A stretch of 64,000 nt of DNA from an uncultured Roseburia sp. Its GTDB lineage: Bacteria > Bacillota > Clostridia > Lachnospirales > Lachnospiraceae. The position numbers were made by a program, and so were the translations under genes. Below the pieces are notes generated by a model. It was not told where the DNA came from. It saw only the letters and a program-made list of their open reading frames with translations, and did no database searches. Shown piece by piece: positions 19,007 through 26,714 of the stretch; positions within the stretch are counted from its first letter, which is position 1; every line of letters starts with the position of its first letter. The stretch spans positions 1 to 64,000 of the forward strand of contig URJS01000002.1 in the NCBI GenBank assembly GCA_900548205.1, written 5' to 3'.

Positions 19007-20675
19007 CCTCTACGTCCATAAACGCCGCAAGCTGCTCGACCGTGTAAAAGCCGCGCACCTCAATCTGATCGCCCGCGCAGATCTGATAGGACGGCAGCCC
19101 TAAGCTGCCGTTGACCTCTAAAAGCCTCGGACAATGCACCACATGACCATTCACCATAAAATCAATTGACGATGCCGTATATTCCTCAAGCTGTTCCAGG
19201 GTACGAACCGCCGCCCGCCCCTCGGTCGATGGCTCAATAATAATCTCGCAATTTGGCTCCAGCGGCGTATTGATGCCAACGGGCTTATCATTCATATAAA
19301 TAAGCGCGGACTCCCCTTCCTCGCCGCGCACGATGCGCGGCGTTCCGTTTACCGAAAATTCCAGACTTTTTCCGCGCTTCGGAAACAGCTCCACATTCGG
19401 GAACCCTGCCTGCAGCGCGGCATCCACGATCGTCAGCTTATGATTGTCATATAATTTGATATGCTCCCCGTTAAAGCGTACCATCGTAAACCGGTTGCGC
19501 TGATCGTAATAATTAAGACAAATACCGATCGGCGTGACAAGCAGCGGATCCTTTTTGATCTCCTGCTGCAAAAACGTCACCTCCTGCAGCACTTCTTCTC
19601 CGCGCAGCGCAACACGCTCCTTGATCAGCCCAAGCTTCTCTGCAAGCAGCTCCGTGTAGCCGTGAATCTTTCCGCCTCCGCCAACAACAAATACCGCGCT
19701 GACACTCTTATCGCCGTTTAGCTCCTTGATCTTTGCCGCCACCTCCGTCGCCATCTTATCAACGACAGGGGCAGTCAGCTCCCAGATTTCCTCTGACGAA
19801 ACCGTATGCTCAAGCAGCATAATATCACGATAGGTAATCGTATCTCCCTCGCCGCTTGCTGCCTTGATCGTCTCCGCCGTCTGAAAATCCACCAGATACT
19901 GCTGCACGATCAGCTCCGTGATCTCATCTCCGGCAAGAGGGATCATCCCGTATGCGATCACGCTGCCATCCTTTGTCACCGAGATATCCGAGGTTCCGGC
20001 TCCAATATCCACAAGCGCGATATTCAGCAGCCTGAAATTCTCCGGGATTGCAATATTGATCGCGGCGATCGGCTCTAACGTCATATTTGCGACTGTCAGA
20101 TCCGCCAGCTCCACCGCGGCATAAAGTCCGTCCACGACATCCTCCGGCAGAAACGTCACGATCAGCTCCTCCCCGATCTCCTTGGCTTTATGCGACTCCA
20201 GCCTTGCCATCTGCTCTCCGTTCAGATAATAGTGCATCACGGAATAGCCGACGCAGTAAAACTGATACTTCGTATCGTTCATTTCTTTTAAAATATCCTG
20301 CGCCCGCTCGACTCCGAGCAGCTCTAAGGTATGGACATCCTCCCCGGTCACAACCCGCTCCTCAGGAAATTCGTAGGTTGCCGTTGTCGTCACCGTCTTT
20401 AATACACGCCCCGCTGCCGCAATACAGACCTCGCTCAACGGCTGGGCAATCTGCGTTTCCAGCGCCTCCTTGACCTTTCGTATCGTCTTTGCCACGCGTC
20501 CAATGTCATGAATCTGTCCATCCACCATTGCCCGCGTCTCATGCTCCGCAACATACTGCGCCACTACGATAAACTCGCGTTCGTCTGTTTTATAGCCAAC
20601 TGTTCCCACTATGCTGCGCGTTCCAATATCCAGTCCAAATACTAATGGGTGCTCTAATGTATTCCAATCACTCAT
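18999..20675 (-). CDS. FtsA/PilM-like ASKHA ATPase with C-terminal beta-grasp-like repeats
   Basis: An actin-fold protein of the FtsA/PilM group: VFGLDIGTRSIVGTVG is the phosphate 1 motif, LVDIGAGTSDISV phosphate 2, and VFVVGGGGKIHGYTELL the adenosine motif. Beyond about residue 380 come two or more units with a VNG near the start and a GD near the end (SVNGTPRIV; MVNGHVVHC ... AGDQIEV), resembling small beta-grasp modules. The start is ATG 20673-20675 with AGGAGAAA nine bases before, overlapping coaE by 8 bases. The frame ends at TGA 18999-19001 in the middle of what looks like the repeat array, so the gene is probably broken. Its role in division or envelope assembly is inferred from the fold. 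Confidence 0.75.
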   Translation of the reverse strand: MSDWNTLEHPLVFGLDIGTRSIVGTVGYKTDEREFIVVAQYVAEHETRAMVDGQIHDIGRVAKTIRKVKEALETQIAQPLSEVCIAAAGRVLKTVTTTATYEFPEERVVTGEDVHTLELLGVERAQDILKEMNDTKYQFYCVGYSVMHYYLNGEQMARLESHKAKEIGEELIVTFLPEDVVDGLYAAVELADLTVANMTLEPIAAINIAIPENFRLLNIALVDIGAGTSDISVTKDGSVIAYGMIPLAGDEITELIVQQYLVDFQTAETIKAASGEGDTITYRDIMLLEHTVSSEEIWELTAPVVDKMATEVAAKIKELNGDKSVSAVFVVGGGGKIHGYTELLAEKLGLIKERVALRGEEVLQEVTFLQQEIKKDPLLVTPIGICLNYYDQRNRFTMVRFNGEHIKLYDNHKLTIVDAALQAGFPNVELFPKRGKSLEFSVNGTPRIVRGEEGESALIYMNDKPVGINTPLEPNCEIIIEPSTEGRAAVRTLEQLEEYTASSIDFMVNGHVVHCPRLLEVNGSLGLPSYQICAGDQIEVRGFYTVEQLAAFMDVEVD

Positions 20676-21288
20676 CTGTGTTTCTCCTGCCCTGCGCCAT
20701 CCCCTGCAAAATCCGGTCAATTTGACGCAATGTATCTTCTATCGTCCCGTTATTATCGATCACAGCCGCACAGGCGCTGCGATACTCCGCCTCGCCAAGC
20801 TGGCTGCAAAAAATCTGCCGTATCTTCTCCTTAGAATATCCGCGGTCCCTCATCAGCCGCTCTCTGCGCACATCCTCCCTCGTATAGATATACCAAAGCT
20901 CGTCGCAGATTTCATCGTAATGCTCCTCAATGAGCAGCGCGGCCTCCAGCACAAGAAGCTTTAATGCTCCGCGCTCCCGCTCTCTCGCCGCTCTTTTCTT
21001 TACATACTCCTTTACCGCCGGATGAACGATCGCATTCATCTGTTTTCGGCTCTCCTCCCGTGAGAAAATAAGCTCTGCAAGCTTTTGCCGGTCAACCCCG
21101 CCCTCCGGCAGACAGATCCCTGCTCCAAAGGCTTCGATGATCCTCTCATAGCACTGCGTCCCGGGCTGCATCAGCATATGCGCAATCTCATCCGCCAGCA
21201 TGACCTCCGTGTCCGGCTTCTTCGCAAGATATGAAAGAATCTGTGACTTTCCCGCTCCCACGCCCCCGGTAATTCCGATAAATTTCAT
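20668..21288 (-). CDS. coaE: dephospho-CoA kinase
   Basis: Phosphorylates dephospho-CoA, the last step of coenzyme A synthesis. The opening MKFIGITGGVGAGKSQIL contains the P-loop, and the LADEIAHMLMQPG and HPAVKEY stretches are typical. The open frame runs upstream into polA, but the ATG at 21286-21288 with TAGGAGAG before it gives 206 residues, the family length. It starts 10 bases after polA, its usual partner, and its end overlaps the FtsA-like start in ATGAGTGA. Confidence 0.95.
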   Translation of the reverse strand: MKFIGITGGVGAGKSQILSYLAKKPDTEVMLADEIAHMLMQPGTQCYERIIEAFGAGICLPEGGVDRQKLAELIFSREESRKQMNAIVHPAVKEYVKKRAARERERGALKLLVLEAALLIEEHYDEICDELWYIYTREDVRRERLMRDRGYSKEKIRQIFCSQLGEAEYRSACAAVIDNNGTIEDTLRQIDRILQGMAQGRRNTDE

Positions 21289-21298
21289 CCTGTCTCTC

Positions 21299-24046
21299 CT
21301 ACTTCGCCTGATACCAGTCGCTTCCGGTATGCACGTCAATCTCCAGACACACGGCAAGCTGCGCCGCACCGTGCATTTCCTCCTCTAAGATTGCCCGCAC
21401 CTGCGCCTCCTCATTTGCCGCCGTCTCCACCAAAAGCTCATCGTGCACGGTTAAGATCAGCCTTGACAAAAGTCCTTCCGCCAGCAGTCTGTCGTGCACG
21501 CGGATCATCGCGATCTTGATAATATCCGCCGCCGTTCCCTGGATCGGGGAGTTCATCGCAATGCGCTCCCCGAACGCCCGCTGCATAAAATTACTGCTGG
21601 AAAGCTCCGGGATCGGGCGTCTCCTTCCAAACATCGTCGTCACATATCCCTGCTCCTTCGCCTGCGTCACCAGTCCGTCCAAGTAGCCCTTGATTTTTGG
21701 ATATGTCTCAAAATAGCGCTCGATATATTCTGCCGCTTCCTTCTTGCTGATACTTAAATCCTGACTTAAGCCAAACGAGCTGATACCGTATACGATCCCG
21801 AAATTTACCGCCTTCGCATTGCGGCGCTGCAGATCCGTCACCTCATCAAACGGGATGTGGAATACCTGAGACGCTGTCGTGCGATGGATGTCCTGCGCCG
21901 TCCGGTACGCCTCGATCAGCTTTTCATCCTCCGACAAATGCGCCAGCACCCGCAGCTCGATCTGCGAGTAATCCGCATCCATAAAGACAAATCCGTCTTT
22001 CGGGAGAAATGCCTTGCGGATCAAACGTCCCAGCTCGATCCGCATTGGAATATTCTGTAAATTCGGCTCCGTGCTGCTAAGACGCCCGGTCGCCGTGATC
22101 GTCTGATTAAAGGAGGTATGGATCCTTCCATCCTCCGCGATATAATTGACAAGTCCATCGGCATACGTCGACTTTAGCTTCGCAAGCTGCCGATACTCTA
22201 AAATATCCGCCACGATCGGATGATCCGGCGCAAGACGCTCCAATACCTCCGCCGCCGTAGAATACCCGGTCTTTGTCTTTTTGCCGTTGGGAAGCTGGAG
22301 CTTCTCAAATAAAATCACGCCAAGCTGCTTGGGAGAATTAATATTAAATTCCTCCCCTGCCTTCTCATAGATGCTTGTCTCCAGCGCTCCGATCTGAACC
22401 GAAAGCTTCTCTGCATATTCCCTGAGCGCTTCTCCCGATACCCGTATGCCTTCCTTTTCCATATCTGCCAGTGTAAATACCAGCGGCATCTCGATCTTAC
22501 GGAACAGCTCCTCCATGCCCGTCTCCCGCAGTGCAAGAAGCAGACGCTCCCTTGCCGCCCATGCCACATATGCCGGATAGCAGACCGCCCTTAAAAACTC
22601 CGCCGGACACTCTGCCGCCGCCTTCTCATAGGTGCGCTTCTCAAGCAGGTCCTTGCGTGACGGGATCATCCCGTCGATATAATCCTTTGCAATATCCTCA
22701 TAGGGGTATTCATTTTTTAAAGGATTTAACAGATACGCCGCTATCTCCGCATCAAAAAGCGCTTCTTCCGTGACGGCGCCACGCGCTTTTCGCTCGATCA
22801 TTCCCATCGCCTTTAGCTGCGGCTTTAAATTCAGCGTCACATAGTCGTTGGCGCCGCTCTCAAAAAACATATCCCGCAGCATCTTCGCCGAAAGCGTCTC
22901 TCCCGCTTCCAGATAACAGATTTCCGTCTCACTTAACGCCACTGCGATCCCAAGAAAACCGCTTTCTTCGCCCGGCTCTGCTGCCTCAGAGGATGTACCG
23001 TCAAACAGGCTCATCTGAACGCCGGCTCTCGCCTCCTCTGTCTGCCGCTCCTCCGGAAGCACAAAATAAAATCCGCATGCTCTGCCCTTTGCCGATTCCA
23101 AAAACCTGCGCACCTCTTTCTCATCCGTGATCCTCCGAAAATGCTCCTCGGCAGAATTTTTCGGCGCATCCACCGAAAAACGGCTCAACAGGTTCTTAAA
23201 TTCCAGTTTTTTACAGAGCAAATAGGCTTCCTCCGTATATAACGCGGAAACCTCCTTAAGTCTTGCCCCGGAAAGCTCATATGAAATCTCTGCATGGATG
23301 TCAATCGTCGCCAATGTCTTACTCATCTGCGCCAGCTCATAGTGCTCCTTTAAATTCGCACTTGCCCGCGGCGGCTTGATCTCCTCCACATGCGCATATG
23401 CATTCTCAATACTTCCATACTGCACGATCAGCGCAGTCGCCGTTTTCTCGCCAATCCCCGGCACGCCCGGAATATTATCCGCGGTATCTCCCATCAGCGC
23501 CTTCACATCAATAAACTGCTCCGGCGTTACCTGATATTTCTCGACCACATCCCTCGCATAATAGTCCTCAATCTCTGTTCCCGTCTTCTTTGTCTTTGGA
23601 ATACGGATCTTAATATGCTCCGAGGCAAGCTGCAGCAAATCTCTGTCCCCCGAGACGACCGATACCTCAAGTCCCTGCTCCTCACTGCTCTTTGCGATCG
23701 TTCCAAGCAAGTCGTCCGCCTCATAGCCGCCCTTTTCGATCACGGTGACGCCCATCGCTGAAAGCATTTCCTTCATCAGCGGAACCTGCTCCCTTAGCTC
23801 CGTCGCCATCGGCTTTCTCGTGCCCTTATACTCCGCGAACATCTCATGGCGAAAAGTCGGCTGTGGAACATCAAACGCAACGGTCAGGTAATCCGGCTTC
23901 TCCTCCTCTAATATCTTAAACATAATATTTAAGAAGCCATACACCGCATTGGTATGCAGTCCTTCTGAATTTGTAAGATCGGGAATCCCGAAAAACGCCC
24001 GGTTTAAAATACTGTGCCCATCCATCAATACCAGCTTTTCGCTCAT
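21299..24046 (-). CDS. polA: DNA polymerase I
   Basis: Repair polymerase that removes RNA primers. The N-terminal 5'-nuclease domain occupies about residues 1-290 (VAFDVPQPTFRHE, YEADDLLGT, GDRDLLQL, GDTADNIPGVPGIG). The polymerase domain has motif A DADYSQIELRVLAHL, motif B KAVNFGIVYGISSFGLS and motif C TVHDELLVE. In between, the DxE motif expected for an active proofreading exonuclease is not seen, as in other Firmicutes Pol I enzymes. I start at ATG 24044-24046 since GGAG lies six bases before it, giving 915 residues. Confidence 0.97.
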   Translation of the reverse strand: MSEKLVLMDGHSILNRAFFGIPDLTNSEGLHTNAVYGFLNIMFKILEEEKPDYLTVAFDVPQPTFRHEMFAEYKGTRKPMATELREQVPLMKEMLSAMGVTVIEKGGYEADDLLGTIAKSSEEQGLEVSVVSGDRDLLQLASEHIKIRIPKTKKTGTEIEDYYARDVVEKYQVTPEQFIDVKALMGDTADNIPGVPGIGEKTATALIVQYGSIENAYAHVEEIKPPRASANLKEHYELAQMSKTLATIDIHAEISYELSGARLKEVSALYTEEAYLLCKKLEFKNLLSRFSVDAPKNSAEEHFRRITDEKEVRRFLESAKGRACGFYFVLPEERQTEEARAGVQMSLFDGTSSEAAEPGEESGFLGIAVALSETEICYLEAGETLSAKMLRDMFFESGANDYVTLNLKPQLKAMGMIERKARGAVTEEALFDAEIAAYLLNPLKNEYPYEDIAKDYIDGMIPSRKDLLEKRTYEKAAAECPAEFLRAVCYPAYVAWAARERLLLALRETGMEELFRKIEMPLVFTLADMEKEGIRVSGEALREYAEKLSVQIGALETSIYEKAGEEFNINSPKQLGVILFEKLQLPNGKKTKTGYSTAAEVLERLAPDHPIVADILEYRQLAKLKSTYADGLVNYIAEDGRIHTSFNQTITATGRLSSTEPNLQNIPMRIELGRLIRKAFLPKDGFVFMDADYSQIELRVLAHLSEDEKLIEAYRTAQDIHRTTASQVFHIPFDEVTDLQRRNAKAVNFGIVYGISSFGLSQDLSISKKEAAEYIERYFETYPKIKGYLDGLVTQAKEQGYVTTMFGRRRPIPELSSSNFMQRAFGERIAMNSPIQGTAADIIKIAMIRVHDRLLAEGLLSRLILTVHDELLVETAANEEAQVRAILEEEMHGAAQLAVCLEIDVHTGSDWYQAK

Positions 24047-24091
24047 GTCTGTCTCCATTCTGTCTCTATTTTAGGAACAAGTCTGCCCTGA

Positions 24092-25882
24092 CTAAATCGC
24101 TCTCGTATATTTCTTAAGCCACTCGTTCTCCTCTGCCGTCAGATACGGAGAAAGCGTCTTGTATACCATCGCATGGTAATCATTTAGCATCCGCTTCTCA
24201 CGCCCTGTCATCTCCTCCGGATCAATGGCGTCTAAATCAATCGGCGCATAAGTAATATTCTCAAAGCTCATGAACTGACCGTACTCATTCTTTTCCGCCT
24301 TGCGGCAAACCAGCTCATTTTCCAGACGGATCCCATAGCTGCCTTCCAGATATACGCCCGGCTCATCCGTCGTGATCATGCCCTCCTCCAGCGTCCCGCT
24401 GTCGTTTCGGTCTGCCACCACCCGCCACCGGAAGCCGTTTGGTCCCTCGTGTACATTTAACACATAGCCGACCCCATGTCCTGTTCCGCATTTATAATCA
24501 ATGCCCATATCCCACAGCGGACCTCTCGCCAAAATATCGAGATTTAATCCGGTGCAGCCATATAAAAACTTCGCGTTTGCCAGATTCAGATTCGAGCGGC
24601 AGACAGCGGTAAAATGCCGCCGCATCTCGTCTGTGATCGCCCCAAGCGCCATCGTTCTTGTAATATCGGTCGTTCCCTCAAAATAATGACCGCCGGAATC
24701 CACAAGAAGAAGTCCCTCCGGCAAAAGCGCCGCGTCAGACTCCGGCGTCGCCGCATAATGCATCATCGCCGCATTGGGACCGTACGCGCAGATCGTATCA
24801 AAGCTAAGCTCAAGGAAACCATCCTGCTCCCTTCTGCGCTCCTCCAGATAATCAGACGCCGAAATCTCCGTCATCGGAAGCTTGCCGATATTGGTCTTAA
24901 GCCAGTACATAAACTTCGTGAACGCAACGCCGTCCTTGATATGCGCTCTCCTTGTGTTTTCTACCTCGATGGGATTCTTGACCGCCTTCATGCGCTCCGT
25001 GGGATTCGGCTTGTCAATGATGCGCGCGCCCTTTGGCAGACCGCACACGATCCGGTAATTTACAGTTCCCTGATTTAATAACACACCTGCCGTTTCAGGA
25101 ATTTTTGTCACATAATCATAGACCTCATCGTACGGTCTTGTCGTGATCTTATTTTCTTTGAGATAAGCGGCGATCGTCTCATCCACGATTTCCTCCTGCA
25201 AAAACCAGATACACTCCGTCTCTGTCACTGCAAGATAGGACAGGATCACCGGCACATAGGCAATGTCTCCGCCGCGGATATTCAACAGCCATGCAATATC
25301 ATAAAGAGACGTTAAAATATGAACGTCCGCTCCCTCTTTACGCATTGCCTCTCTCAATTCACACAGCTTTTTCTCCGTGCTCTTTCCGGTATATTTCTCC
25401 TCCAAAAGGAACAGCGGCTTTTTGGAGAGCGCCGGACGATCCGTCCAGATCAGATCGATCAAATCCTCTCCGACGGCAAGCGAGCCATGCTTCTTCTCTG
25501 CGATCTGCGCAAGCTTTCTGCCCCAGCTTCCGTTGACAACACGTCCGTCAAAGCCGATGCAGCCGCCCTCCGTTAATTTTTCCTCAATAAACTCGTCCAC
25601 CTTCGGAACGCCTTCCTCACCCATGCGGTAAAGCGTCACCGTACTGCCCGAAAGCTGCTTTTCCGCCTGTACAAAATAGCGTCCGTCCGTCCAAAGCCCC
25701 GCCTCCGTCATCGTGATCACAGCTGTTCCTGCAGAGCCTGTAAAGCCCGTGATAAACCTTCGTGCCTTAAAATGCTCCCCCACATACTCCGACTCGTGAA
25801 AATCCGAGGTCGGAACAACATAAATTGCAATCCTTCTCTTTTCCATCTCCTTGCGGAGCGCCTGTAATCTCTCCTGTATCAT
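24092..25882 (-). CDS. Xaa-Pro aminopeptidase, M24B family
   Basis: A 596-residue metalloaminopeptidase with the three-part architecture of eukaryote-like aminopeptidase P: two creatinase-type N domains and a C-terminal pita-bread domain. The metal ligands are recognisable as VDSGGHYFEGTTDITRT, GHGVGYVLNVHEGP, TTDEPGVYLEG and IRLENELV. I start at the ATG at 25882 because GGAGG lies six bases upstream; six more codons are open. It would release N-terminal residues preceding proline. No signal peptide, so cytoplasmic. Confidence 0.93.
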   Translation of the reverse strand: MIQERLQALRKEMEKRRIAIYVVPTSDFHESEYVGEHFKARRFITGFTGSAGTAVITMTEAGLWTDGRYFVQAEKQLSGSTVTLYRMGEEGVPKVDEFIEEKLTEGGCIGFDGRVVNGSWGRKLAQIAEKKHGSLAVGEDLIDLIWTDRPALSKKPLFLLEEKYTGKSTEKKLCELREAMRKEGADVHILTSLYDIAWLLNIRGGDIAYVPVILSYLAVTETECIWFLQEEIVDETIAAYLKENKITTRPYDEVYDYVTKIPETAGVLLNQGTVNYRIVCGLPKGARIIDKPNPTERMKAVKNPIEVENTRRAHIKDGVAFTKFMYWLKTNIGKLPMTEISASDYLEERRREQDGFLELSFDTICAYGPNAAMMHYAATPESDAALLPEGLLLVDSGGHYFEGTTDITRTMALGAITDEMRRHFTAVCRSNLNLANAKFLYGCTGLNLDILARGPLWDMGIDYKCGTGHGVGYVLNVHEGPNGFRWRVVADRNDSGTLEEGMITTDEPGVYLEGSYGIRLENELVCRKAEKNEYGQFMSFENITYAPIDLDAIDPEEMTGREKRMLNDYHAMVYKTLSPYLTAEENEWLKKYTRAI

Positions 25883-25996
25883 GTTCATCCTCCATTCCAA
25901 AGCGCTTTTGCGAGAGGATGCGCAAGCCTTTTTTCTTCGGCTCTTTGGCGCATATCCCGCTTTTCCTCACTTCCCCTATTGCTGACCTGCGGCCGG

Positions 25997-26461
25997 TCAT
26001 GTGTTGGCATACTCAAAAAACTTTGTATCAAGCTCAGGATAAGACCTCTTTAGGGAAATCGGTCTGCCTGAGCGATTTAAAAAGCAGTGCGAGCTTCTTC
26101 CGCTCGTCCGCAGCTCCCCTGTCTTTTTATCCGTCATGCGGTACTCCACCTCCAGCCTTATGCCGTCATACTGTGTGATCCGCGGCTCGATCACAACCAC
26201 ATCATCAAAATGGACCATGCTGTGATAATTACAGGAAATGGACAGCACGGGACTGATGATCTCCATTTCCTCCATCTCCTTGTAGGAAAGTCCCATCTGT
26301 TCCAGCAGGTCCATCCGTGCCTCCTCCATCCACTTGATATAATTGGAGTGGTGGATAATGCCCATCTGATCCGTCTCGTAATACTTTGCATGATGCTCAT
26401 ACGGATGTATTCTGATCTCCTCTGCCTCTCTGCCATAGACCTCAATTTCCTTCTCTGACAT
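25997..26461 (-). CDS. 4HBT acyl-CoA thioesterase (YbgC-like)
   Basis: A 154-residue hot-dog-fold protein. The active-site pattern YYETDQMGIIHHSNYIKWME with a following EEAR is that of the 4-hydroxybenzoyl-CoA thioesterase/YbgC group, which hydrolyse short acyl-CoAs or act on acyl-ACP. The substrate cannot be deduced. GAAGGAAG precedes the ATG and a separate promoter (26515-26543) lies upstream. Confidence 0.85.
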   Translation of the reverse strand: MSEKEIEVYGREAEEIRIHPYEHHAKYYETDQMGIIHHSNYIKWMEEARMDLLEQMGLSYKEMEEMEIISPVLSISCNYHSMVHFDDVVVIEPRITQYDGIRLEVEYRMTDKKTGELRTSGRSSHCFLNRSGRPISLKRSYPELDTKFFEYANT

Positions 26462-26514
26462 AAAACTTCCTTCTTTCTACCATGTGAAAATAGCATCGTT
26501 TAAGCCTAATTTCT

Positions 26515-26543
26515 ATTATCACACATTCAGCTGCAAATTTCAA
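26515..26543 (-). promoter_or_regulatory. thioesterase promoter
   Basis: TTGAAA (26538-26543) and GATAAT (26515-26520) on the minus strand with a 17-base spacer, downstream of the 33-residue small gene. Confidence 0.6.
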
Positions 26544-26563
26544 TGTCAGCCTTTAAAATAATA

Positions 26564-26665
26564 TCAGTCCTCGAAATATTCGCGGTAATCATCCTCATTT
26601 GCAAACAGCATATAGCGTCCCTCAACATATCCCATATATCCGGCGTCTACTACATATCCTTTCAT
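26564..26665 (-). CDS. 33-residue small protein
   Basis: A short frame from ATG 26663-26665 to TGA 26564-26566 encoding a tyrosine-rich acidic peptide, opening MKGYVVDAGYMGYVEGRYML and closing DDYREYFED. AAGGAG lies ten bases upstream. The repeated GYxxxxGYxGYV pattern and even composition argue for a real protein; similar short proteins are, to my memory, widespread in Lachnospiraceae without known function. Its ribosome binding site is inside the 3' arm of the terminator of the YfhO gene, and the ATG follows directly on the T tract, so it could be translated only from transcripts that pass the hairpin or start within it. Confidence 0.72.
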   Translation of the reverse strand: MKGYVVDAGYMGYVEGRYMLFANEDDYREYFED

Positions 26666-26707
26666 AAAAAATACACTCCTTTTCATCTGTTGATGACAGG
26701 AGTGTAT
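26666..26707 (-). terminator. YfhO-gene terminator overlapping a ribosome binding site
   Basis: ATACACTCCT and AGGAGTGTAT (26698-26707 and 26671-26680) form a 10-bp stem, extended by TCATC/GATGA inside, with six T residues on the minus strand. The stem lies 8 bases after the YfhO stop codon. Its 3' arm contains AAGGAG, the ribosome binding site of the 33-residue gene, so the same hairpin ends transcription and would hide that site in readthrough RNA. Confidence 0.85.
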
Positions 26708-26714
26708 CTTATGA

